A stretch of DNA of 23,350 bases from Ettlia oleoabundans (Eukaryota > Chlorophyta > Chlorophyceae > Chlamydomonadales), in NCBI GenBank assembly GCA_019693395.1, contig JAAMXP010002132.1, positions 1-23,350 of the forward strand, read 5' to 3'. The notes beneath the pieces were generated by a model, which was given only the letters and a program-made list of their open reading frames with translations, was not told the DNA's origin and did no database searches. A program made the translations under genes and the position numbers. This document shows, one piece after another, positions 10,174-20,139 of the stretch (positions within the stretch are counted from its first letter, which is position 1; every line of letters begins with the position of its first letter).

Positions 10174-13100
10174 TCAAGATTCCAACTCTGTACTTGAAAG
10201 CTGCTCGTCGTCAATTACCCCTTCACTGCCGTGGTTTGGAACTGGCGCAGTTGAGGGCTGGGGCAGCCCCTGCCAGGGGATGGTGCCCACAGGCCGCATG
10301 CTACTTTCTGATCGCGCGATTGCATGAGGGGCACGGATTATACCGCCACGGGCACGACCTGTACCGGCAGCAGCACCAGCGCTGCTCTGCTTGCCAGTAT
10401 CTGGGCTGCTGGCAGAGGGAGAGGGGAAGGGTGCAGGAGGGAGGCTGGGCAGCGGTGTGGCAGCAGCAGACGAGTCTGAGTGCCGCCTCTTCAGCTTGAG
10501 CGTCACCTGCGGATTGAGGAGCGAGGAAATAGGGCCGATCAATCAAGCACAGTAAACAACATTGCAAACGGATTAGCTAAAAACAAAATTTGCCGCTTGC
10601 CCATACATCTTTCCCAGCACCAACCTCCAGATGCAGCAGGCAACTGCCCAGTTGGGTGCAGCAAGCAACTGCACATCCACCTGGGCAGGCAAGGGGCAAT
10701 GTGCGGGCATGCGGCAGGCAGGCACGGAGGCAGGTACACGTGTGCCCCACCTTGTCCCTCAAGGCACCGATCTGCTGCTCCATGCGGTGTATGCGCTGTG
10801 GTATGGGCTGTCCCCGGGCATCCAATCGGCGACGAGAGTCAGCAAGGTACTGCAGCAGCAGGTCGTGCCGCTGGAACGTGGGAATGCAGGGCGAGACGTA
10901 TTAGGAGTTGGGATCACTGAAAGAAAAAGGGAAAAAAGGCGAGCAGGACAGCAGAAGTAACCCCGGGGGACCCATTCAAGCGAGAGTTGACCAGAGATTG
11001 CTGTTGTTAGCACCAACCATCCCACCTGCAGTAAGCTTTCAAGCAAGGAGCCAGTCATTGCGCGATGTGCAGGGAGGTCAAGACAAAGGGCACCGTCGCA
11101 TGTAGCCGGCACAGGCTGTGCCAGGCATGTTTTTACCTGCAGGCAGCTGTTCTGTCCACACCTGACCTGACGCTACCCCCAGCCCCCGCGTCCCAACCCC
11201 ACCCCAACACCATCACCTGCAGGTAGCTTTCGCAGAAGGGTGGCAAGAAGGCTGGGCTGTGGTTCAGCATCTTGGCCAGATGTGCGCTGCGGAACTCCCA
11301 CAGCGTGCAGTTCGAGACGGCGCGCACTGCATGGTCAGGTGTGTGTGTTACATAACCCCGCTACTTAGGCCCTACTGGACCTGGGCAGGGGAGCCGTACC
11401 GGCCGACTCAAAACCGTGCCTGCGGGTGTAGCCGGCATCCAAGGGACACCCCTCCCCTGACCTGCCAGCAGCCAGGGGACACCCCTCCCCTGGCCTGCTG
11501 ACCGTCCTGCCGGACACGCAACCCCTAACCTCAGTGAGGGGGGGACGTGTTGATCCTTGGCAGCTTAGGTGAGTTAGACCGACGGTGGCCAACGATTCGC
11601 AGGCGTTATGCGTTCAATACAATTGCCCACCACAAGCAGTACTAGGGCAAAGCCCGTTCCCCTCTGTCACTGCCAATCAGATTGGACAGCGCCCTATAAT
11701 GGGTGGGATATGCTCCCCAATGCACTTTGTCAGGCATGTCAGGCATACACTTTGTGTGCCATGCTCAGATGAATATGTGGGTGGTACTGCACACACACCC
11801 CAAGCAGTTGTGCGAGTTGAGATTCTCAAACAAGGCAGAAAAGTGTGAATGGTTGAAGGTATGATGCCCAACGACTTTCAGTGCACACTTACCTGCAGAC
11901 TAATCTTACCTGCTTGAAGCGACCCGGGATGACCCCCAACCCCCAACCCCAACACCGTCAGCCCCATCCCCCTCACTCTGCCACGCACACACGCACATAC
12001 ATCCCAAGCCACACTAAAAACCCTTGAGCATACATCCACACAAACTTTGAAGGCACCGCTTCATTCCCCTCACCTGTGTGTAGTCGTCTGCTGCACTCCT
12101 CCACATAGTGGCTGAACACTGCCGTCTGGCCAATCAGCGCGGGGCCATGCAGGCGCCGCAGGCGGTGCGGCCCACGCAGCGAGACAACAACTCCTACAGC
12201 CAGTCAGATTGTGCAGAGAAAGTAATGTGCTGGTACCAGGCTGAACTTGCAGCACATGAACCAATCGTCTGCCGCCGCCTCGCACTAAAACAAACAAAGA
12301 GCGGTGCAATTTTGGACTTCTTGCTTGAAGTAACCAAGGAAGGAACACAAGGAAACGAAACAGCAGCAGTTGCAATGTAAAAGAACGTGTTCAAGCCTGC
12401 TGCCCGCCCAATAAGAATAAGGTGAAGAAATGTACTGAACGCAGTTGGCTAATGTGCTTGCACAATCATTCCCTCCCCATGTTTGGCTTTCTCACCCTCT
12501 TGTAGCACATAGAAGCTGTCTGCAGGCTCCCCCTCCTCAAAAAGGTTGTGCCCCGCCACCATCCGCACAGGCAGCGCCGCACTGACCAATTGTTCCCGCA
12601 TCTGCAGTTAGCAAAGTGAACGGCGGTTGCTGTGGTGGTGTGTTGTGGGGTGGTGGGGTGGTGGGGTGGTGGGGTGGTGCGGGGCGCTCACCTTGTCATC
12701 CAGCAGCATGAAGAGCTGGGAGTGGCGCAGTGGGTCCCCAGCCTGCTCCTTCACAATCTCAGCCCTGCGATAGGTTGTGGGGCACCAGTAGCAGCAATAA
12801 GGTGGGCATGAACAGGTAGAAGGTTGGCAAAACAATGCCAAAGCAAGTCATGGTGCCTGTTCATTTACAAGCCCGACGCTGTCCATTTATGATCCAATCT
12901 GGCTCGCGTTTGTGTGATCAGGACCTACAGCAAAGATTCTGTGGTGCGCCAACTCGCTTGTGCAACGCTGGCGCGCCGAGCATGCATACTGTTATCATCA
13001 GTGCTAAGGCAGAACAACCAAGAGCGCATGTGCAGGGTCTCCTTGCAGGGGCCCACCAGTCCTCCCCTCCACATATCACCACCACCACCACCAGCCCACC

Positions 13101-16100
13101 TTAGTTCAAACGGCAGATCACCAAAATACTCGGCTTCCTTGATGCCTGCAGCACAGCAACTTGTTGCACAACGGCATAAAACCGATCCAGACAGCAGTGC
13201 GTGGCGTGACGTAGGTGCAGTGCATCGCTTTGCTTTTCAACGGAGCATGGAACAAAGAATAGAAACGGGCGGAACCGGCACCAGACGTGCTAATCTCCTG
13301 CATACTCCAGCGCATAGCAGGCAAGTTGTGGCGGGCTAAAGCTTCAGCTTGTTAGCCCTGTGTGTTACTGTTTGGCACAGTTATCCACCCTTTACCCCAC
13401 CAAAGCAGGGTTCAAGGCAGACAATGCTGCTACCAAAGCGTGCAACAACGGCCAAATGCGAGATTCGCCATTCACCCACCAGCGTGTGAGGCCCAGACTT
13501 GCACGTAGTACTGCCTAACCTTGGACTGTACCGCCGAAGAAAGGTGCCGGTCCTGTGATACAGGTATAGGAGGCACGCCCACAGATAACTGATACACAGC
13601 CAGATGGCGGCCCAACGGTGCCCACCTGTGGTCTCGAGCACATGCCAAGCGCTGCAGCAACCGCTACCAGCTACGTCACCCATCGACAAGCAAACGAACA
13701 AGCACCCGCAGCATCACGAAGCGAAACCAAACTCACATCATGCCATGCACAGCATAACATAGGCCTGCAGCTAAGATAGCCCTGTCTGCACTCGAGTCCA
13801 GCCAATGCAGCACCGCCGCAGTACGGCGCTGCTCGCACATCCCAGACCACAGAGCAGTAATTCCAAGCTGCAGCACCTTCATCCAACCCTCCACATCCTC
13901 CAGTTTCTCACGTAGCAGATCTCCTAGCGGCGCCTTGCCGGAGGAGCCGCGAAGCACCTCGCCCACAAAGGCAATGATGAAGCTGCATCCCAGGTGGAAG
14001 GCTTGACGCATGAGAAAAAGATACTGTCAGGCATAGTGTGCGCATCAGTTTGGAGGATGAAGTTCAGTATTGTATGGTTAATCTTGTATAAATGTCGCGT
14101 ATGGTTGTGGGATTTTGAGTATGCGAGCAAGCTAAGATGCGAGGCGGCCGACAGAAGATGGTGCTGACATTGGGATGGCACAAGGCATTGCATAGCATAG
14201 CATGGCATAGCATGGCATAGCATAGCATAGCATAGCATAGCATAGCATAGCATAGCATAGCATAGCATAGCATAGCACAGCATGGCACAGCAAGGCATGA
14301 AACAGCACAGCACAGTGCGCAATAGGGGCGCAAGGGTTCTTTCCTTGCTTTGCAACTGTTGACTGATAACGGCTCAGTAAAAATACATCTTGCGAGCCAC
14401 CCCCTCACCCAAAGTAGAAGACCGAGAAGGCCATCAAGCCCAACGCCACCGCCTGCTCCGCAGCAGTGACCGCTGTAATGTCATCATAGCTGCATGCATT
14501 ATGAAGTATGAAGCATGTGGAGTAGCGGTAAAAGGTAACGGCCATTCGTGAGTTGCAGGGCACTGGAGGCAGGTGCATGGCAGGTGCTGTTCACTCATGC
14601 TGACCAATAGTGCTGACTAAAAGGCTGAATTCATCCTCAAATCATCTTTGAGGATGTCTAACTGCCACCCAACCTAAGCTGCATGCCGCGCCTGGCCGTC
14701 TGGCATGCTGCCACCTGCCACGACCTGCTGCCGCAACCCACAACATTCCGGTATTCAACGCATTGATGCCAGTGGCCTGGTACTTGCTGAGTGATTGAAG
14801 AGGCAGGACAACCCTCACCCTTGGGTTGTCATTGAGGTCACCAAATAGTAGCAGGACGCCACCCAGCGGGCGGGGTCCGAAGCTTCAAACAGGGGCACCG
14901 GAAATTCTGCGGCGCATAGAAGCAGCAGCAACATGGAACATGCCTTGGAGCGCAGACATGAGACCTGCTACAAACAACTACTACCCCTCCGTGGCGCCTG
15001 GGCCTGTCACTATCGCAAGTCTCCATGGTTTGTTACCACCACAAGCTCCCATGCGGGAAAGTGGTGCGGTACTTTATGCGTTGCAACAGCTCGAGCAGGA
15101 ATGCAACGCCTCGAGGAGGAATGCAACACCTCCAGGTGCACCCACCTGTGAAGGCCACCCAGCTGTACTGTAATCCCTCCAACTCGGCAACAAACCACCA
15201 GATGCAGCCCAATAGGTTGATTATGATAGTCAGGGCCAGCAGCAAACTCAGCAAGTAGAGCACATGGGCGGTCGTGTAGCGCAGGAGCCACCTGCAGTTA
15301 CTCAAACCAAGAGTTTGGGTTGCAGGATGTTGAGAGATGTTGGCGCATCCCAGGAACACCGCACAACCTGTTCGCATATGCGTTGCGTGTTTGACACAAT
15401 TTTTGAGGCAAATGTCAGGCTCCTGTATTCATTGTTGCTTGAACAGCCAGGACCTGCTTCTCCGCTATGCACCAGTTACAAATCAGGGTTGCCCACCTGC
15501 TGATGGTGTTGGTGAACACAGATTCGCCCCAAACCTGCAGCAGCAGCACAAGAGGCGAGAACAAAGTCACCTGAACTCTTCACTGCCAGCCTATAGCTAC
15601 GGCTGCACCGTCAAAGATAGCACAAGGGCTAAGATAGCACAGGGGCACTCCATGCCACAGAGGGTGCACTTCAGGATAGGCAGATGCTGCGGAGCTGATG
15701 CCACTCAAACATCAAAACCTGGCCCACACCATACGGCAGTCGGGGTGCCGCTGACAGTTCACCTTCACTAAGGCAAAGATGCGGGTCAGGCGCAGTAACC
15801 GAAGCGCATAGATCCACTTGTAGGCATTGGTGCCAGTTTCCAATGCGTTCAGAACTAGCTCCGGCACGATAGGTAGGGCTGCAATTACGAAGGGAAGAGT
15901 GACTAATGACTCTACTGATCTACAACATCGCATGTTTGTGCTTGCCCGAGTTCAGGCAGGCAGGGCAGTCGCCTCACCATGTCATATACAGCTTACTTGC
16001 TAAGCAGTCGATGTAAAAGCTGCCATGGCGCACATAGTACTCAGCCACCTTGTGACCCTGCAGAGGATGGTCCATTGATATCTTAAACCAACATTGTGAA

Positions 16101-18312
16101 TTGTGGTCTGCCTAGAATGTTCAACCCATGAAGCCTTGATACCATTCTTAACAAAAGAATGAGCTAAACATCTCCCAGGTTATTTTCACAGAGAGAATCA
16201 TCACCCACCTCCATCACCACAGCGCGCTTGACATTGTATGAGCAGATGAAGCCCGTGTGGAAAGCCATCACAATGTCGGCAATGTAGAGAGCGGCTGCAC
16301 GGTGACATATGCACTCAAACAAATGGCAGGTACACCATTGTCACAAAGGAAGTTTGTGCATTTGCATCGCATGAGCATGCGCCCCTCTGCTGCTACAACT
16401 CACGCTGCGAGCACACGCTGGGCATAGTTGTGTCAGCTGCTGGGCAACCATCCGACCTGCTGTCGTGGTGACAGCAGTATTGCAGGCTGCAGAGCATTTT
16501 GACTGTACATTGCAGTGGCGGCAGCAGCAGTCACAGGTGCTCACTTCCCACTATGTTGGTTATTGTGAACCAGTTGAAACTTGACCCTTCCATGTCATCA
16601 AATGCCAAGCTGAGCGGCACGAAATAAGCTGCATGGCAGGGCATGGGAGGCAGAAGGGTTGAGCAGTGCAAAGGTGATTGAAGTGTTCAAGAGGCGTACC
16701 CTGTAATAAGCGGTGGGCAAGACTGTGGCGGATGGACGCAAAGCAACCAAGGCAGAATTCGCTGAATGTGGTTGTTGCATGGCAGTAAGCAGCTGCTATC
16801 ATTGCGGGAGCACATTAAACAAGCAATGCACAGACTTGACACAAGATGTCACATGGGATTGAGCTAAACATCTGCACTAAATGTAGCCCTACTTGAGCAG
16901 TGACCTGTGACGCTAGCAAATCCAAATGTTTGAGTTGTTGCACGTCAGCGGCGCACAGTGCTGGCACCGTTGATTACGTGCCTGTGTATGTGAGGTCGAC
17001 CAGCGATATCACCACGTCCCAGATGCGCACAAGCCTGGTGCCTGTGGGGGAGGGAAAAGAAATGTGTGCCCTTGAGAGGAAAGGTAGCCCACGATTGCCA
17101 GCAGCTGCCACCCCAGTGCAGCTCCTTCTCATGACCACCTAATGAGCACACCAGGCTGCCCGCACCGAATTGGATGCCCTGCCTCGGCCAGCAACATAAC
17201 AAAGGTGCAAAACTGTATAGGGGTCCCTGTCGACAGCAGCTTTGCACTCCCACATGTGCACTGAACATAGGACATGCACGTCCAGGCAAGCCCATACTCA
17301 CGGGGACTCAGGATGGGAAGGCCCACAAACGATCGATATCGACGCTTTTTGTGCCGCGTCAACACTTCCTTGTCTCCGTGCCAGGGCTCCTCCTGCTGCT
17401 GCTGCTCCAAGTCCTGCCTACCAGCCGAATGCCGCTCCCCCTTCTGCTGCCGCTGGCACTGCCTCCGGCGCCTCTGAACGCGCTTCACAGAATGGCCCCT
17501 CCAGCAAACCACCAGCAGGCAATAGAAGCAGCCGTCTAGGAAGCTCTGGGGCTGCAGGCCTCCCTGTTCCTCTGCAAAGCAGGCATTGTCAAAGCAGAGC
17601 ATACCACGTAGCCATCTCTCGAACACCATGTTACAAGGTGCCAGACTATGGGCACTTGACGCGCTACCCAGAGGGGTAATAAACACAGCAGATGGCATAG
17701 AGGGTTCTGTTCTGCAAACTCCTCTCAGCTGGGTTTACAGACTGGTCGAGTAATTTAGTGTACGGTATGTGCTGAACTGCAACAGTAGGAGTTCTGCAGG
17801 CACATCCACCCAAAGAATTCTGCAGGCTGTGGCACCAACCAACCTGTGTAGTAGCGCCACATGGCTGCATCCGCGTTCAGGGTCCGATTGGGATCAAACG
17901 GCACATCCAGCTGAGTGTAAGGCACTGCAGTTGTGAAAGTCCGGCACAAAAATAACACCAGATCTGTTAGCCAGAGGGCAGAAGGTGACAAGTTGGTAAG
18001 GATCGGAAGTTCAGGCATGCAATGCCACAGTTGTTGCACAGAACCATGCAAGCATAACTCAACAACCACAGTCCGATCAGCAGTTCAACGAGGTAATACG
18101 CCCGCAGTAAGCACAGCTATGGGCTCACATGTATCCCCCTCCGGATCTGGCTCAGACTTAAAGGGATGATGGACTGAGAGGCTGTTAGCATGCGCTTCAT
18201 TGTTCAGCGGCGCACTATTGGTCGCCGGCCGCAGCGGTTGGCAGACGGCACTGCAGCTGCCATGCTGTCCACGGAGGTCCGGGCAACCAGGCGTGACTGT
18301 CTCTTTATGCAT
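10174..18312 (-). CDS. Six-TM voltage-gated-type cation channel with CNBD-like domain
   Basis: A pore-forming subunit of the CNG/HCN/plant-Shaker/EAG class. Minus-strand exons, all phase-consistent: 18312-18129, 17924-17844, 17571-17302, 17041-16982, 16628-16545, 16294-16209, 16057-15997, 15902-15763, 15534-15497, 15291-15146, 14906-14819, 14489-14409, 13982-13877, 13552-13480, 13145-13100, 12764-12692, 12601-12496, 12193-12074, 11326-11217, 11115-11026, 10870-10751, 10506-10174 (TGA). The total is 2,496 nt, 831 residues. S1 begins at WDVVISLVDL (about residue 184). S4 is KWIYALRLLRLTRIFALVK (about 304-322), S5 carries NLLGCIWWFVAE, and the pore is YYLVTSMTTQGYDDI (filter 411-416). The C-linker contains EGWMKDRHLSSAVQSKVRQY and the nucleotide-binding fold GEPADSFYVLQEG. 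The tail is Arg/Gln/Ser-rich with EQQIGALRDK. An upstream exon boundary at 18363 is likely, so the true start may be further 5'. Intron 4 has a GC donor. The 3'-most four exons are less certain than the core. Confidence 0.85.
11443..11500. repeat. Imperfect ~33-bp tandem repeat in a channel intron
   Basis: GGGACACCCCTCCCCTG occurs twice about 33 bp apart, each followed by a CTGC-containing segment. It lies in the 11327-12073 intron between the last two CNBD exons. No function is apparent. Confidence 0.6.
12647..12678 (+). repeat. Four perfect GGGGTGGT repeats in a channel intron
   Basis: Four uninterrupted 8-bp units lie in the 12602-12691 intron, 13 bp from the donor of the exon ending at 12692. 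The plus strand is G-rich, so the minus-strand pre-mRNA carries the complementary C-rich ACCACCCC repeat. The DNA itself could form a G-quadruplex on the non-template strand relative to plus-strand reading. Confidence 0.85.
14191..14295. repeat. (CATAG)n pentanucleotide microsatellite in a channel intron
   Basis: Twelve perfect CATAG units span 14216-14275, flanked by variant units (CATGG, CACAG, CAAGG) on both sides. It sits in the 13983-14408 intron, between the exon coding for the outer pore and S6 start and the exon completing S6. Because a five-base unit repeats every 15 bases and contains no stop in the minus-strand phases, it produces long spurious open frames there. Confidence 0.9.
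15091..15132. repeat. Short direct repeat around GAATGCAAC near a channel donor
   Basis: An approximately 20-bp unit, AGGAATGCAACGCCTCG and its variant with ACACCTCC, occurs twice in tandem just inside the 14907-15145 intron, close to the donor of the S5 exon. No function is assigned. Confidence 0.5.
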
Positions 18313-18363
18313 ACTACGCGTGGTGGCTTCTCCGTGCTGGTAGCTTTCCTCGTCCAAGGGGTC

Positions 18364-20139
18364 CTGCGATGCGGGTGCAGATTGCTTATGGTATGCTACG
18401 TCGGCATTGACAAGCAAGGCTGCGAGACAACCACTGGCAAGCGCGGTTGTTCAAATGACTCCTCTTCTCCCTGCAGAGAGTGGCTTGCCCTGCAAGCCCC
18501 AGCGGCGCCAGCGCAGCGCTGACATGGCGACTTCCAGTCATGTGAGAATGGTCGACATGTTTCAGCGTTGTGCACATTGCTGTTCGCTTACGAGGCTAGC
18601 TGGTGCACGGCAGTCCCTGGGAGATGGCCCAACAAGGGCTTCAAAAGGAGAGGGCCCCTCCTTTCCTGCAGCCTCAAGAACTGAAAGCCGAAGGCGGACT
18701 GGATGGAATGGCAACCTAATGTGCTAGAGAGTGTCGCAAAGATCTAGCCGCGGCCGAACAGGTGTCTTTGTTTGCGTCACAGCAAAGGTTTCTTTGGGCG
18801 GCGTGAGGGGCGAGTGGCAGCAGTTCCAGCCTGGACTCATACTACCCTCAGTGCATCCCTGGGCCTGTCAGTGCACAAGCAGCGCATGCTTCAGCCTGAT
18901 GTCTCTCGGCTGCCTGGAACTCTTGCGAAGCAATGCCTGCAGCAGCAAACCCAGCCCCTGGACTGCGGCGGAGCCGCGCAAGATCTGAGGCTGGTTTACA
19001 ATTTGCTCCCCGGCAGCCGTGCTGGACAGAGCACCAGGAGGGGCCCATCGCTGGTTGGCTGAGCTCCTGGGGCGGTTGATGTGCACAATGGTACGGCTCA
19101 AGTCAGTGGTCGTGGGACTAGCACCGCTGATTTCGGCTGGTGTAGCACTGCTATCCTACAACAGGTTGTCTCGGCAACAGTGCAGGGGGGAGCGGCCTAG
19201 TGTTGGCAGCAAAGCCATTCAAACATGCAGGCTGCAAAAACACCATTCCAGCGCAGTTGAGATGCCACTGTACGCGGTAGATGAAACAGCCAGTTACTGC
19301 GAGCACTGAGTGATTGACTGTTACAGCCCTGTACGGGGGCAATTAATCATAGACATAATTGAAAGCTGCCCGGAAGGCCTTGATTGAAGGGCCCAGCTGT
19401 GGTGCCCAAGTGGGAAGAGGTCGAAGGGAGGGATTATGTGAAGCACAACACCATCTTCTGAGTTTGCCAGCCGCTGTCAGTTGAACATTTTAGCTGCCAG
19501 TCGCCTTCCTGAGGGAACAGGCCAGAGCCGAATCATTTGGCAGCAGCAACTTGATTGGCAACGGTGACAGCAGCTCAGGTGTGCAGGTAGCTGCTGCAGC
19601 AGCGGCTGCGCCACTCTCTTACCTGGGCTGCACAAACGGGTGCTCTAGCTTTCGTACTGCCATGTTTGTGTAGCTTATTCAACTTAGGTATGGCGCTATA
19701 CAGCCTTACCGAAATTGATGTTTTGGCCAGCACCAGCGTTTGACGGCAGCCAGGCAAGTCGCATGTCACAGCCAGGGGGAGCAGAAGGGTCAGCGCCGCT
19801 TGCGCTGGCCACCATCACACATCACACAAATATGACTCCGTCGTGTCTACAGGTGCACTGTTCAGGAGGCGCCTGCGTTGGGCCCTGCGCTGGCTCTGCC
19901 TACAAACAGCTATCTATCGATAGATGTTCAAGATGTTCCCGCCCCCGTGACCCAGGCCTACTTCCGCGGCTTGCATCTCCCAAGCTTAGAAAGCTGGAGG
20001 CGAAACCCAAAAGGAATGCGTCAGACTAGTGCGGTTCAGCCTGCAACCGGTCCACGACTGCGGCTGACGTGGTCGAATTTTTCATGGCAGCGCGCGTCGC
20101 AGTTGTCCCGACACCCCGATAGCGCCCATTTGTATAACG
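18364..20139. other. Intergenic region between channel and FAS1 genes
   Basis: About 1.8 kb separate the last supported channel exon from the FAS1 start codon. It must hold the FAS1 promoter and probably the channel's first exon or exons. The frame of the supported first channel exon is open upstream past an acceptor-like CATCGCAG|GACCCC at 18364, suggesting a further 5' exon. Other open frames on both strands show no recognisable motif. Nothing in 19200-20100 supports a gene. Confidence 0.4.
18868..19155 (-). other. Possible upstream N-terminal exon of the channel gene
   Basis: After an acceptor-like TTGTAG|GATAGC, the minus strand is open for about 95 codons with a Ser/Thr/Ala/Pro-rich, disordered-looking translation (SSATPAEISGASPTTTD), similar in character to the channel's cytosolic N-terminus. 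No donor with a good consensus joins it to the 18363 boundary; the only phase-0 option noticed is ATT|GTAAAC. It may equally be non-coding. Confidence 0.2.

Noticed and set aside
11935..11960. Telomere-like CCCCAAC repeats
   Set aside because: They are short and irregular, do not match the common algal CCCTAAA unit, and lie inside a channel intron.
13924..14408. Long minus-strand open frames with repeating AMLCY sequence
   Set aside because: They come from the CATAG microsatellite in an intron of the channel gene, whose exon phases join perfectly without it.
18190..18727. Plus-strand open frames opposite the channel's first exon
   Set aside because: They are antisense to the supported exon, with no splice or motif support.
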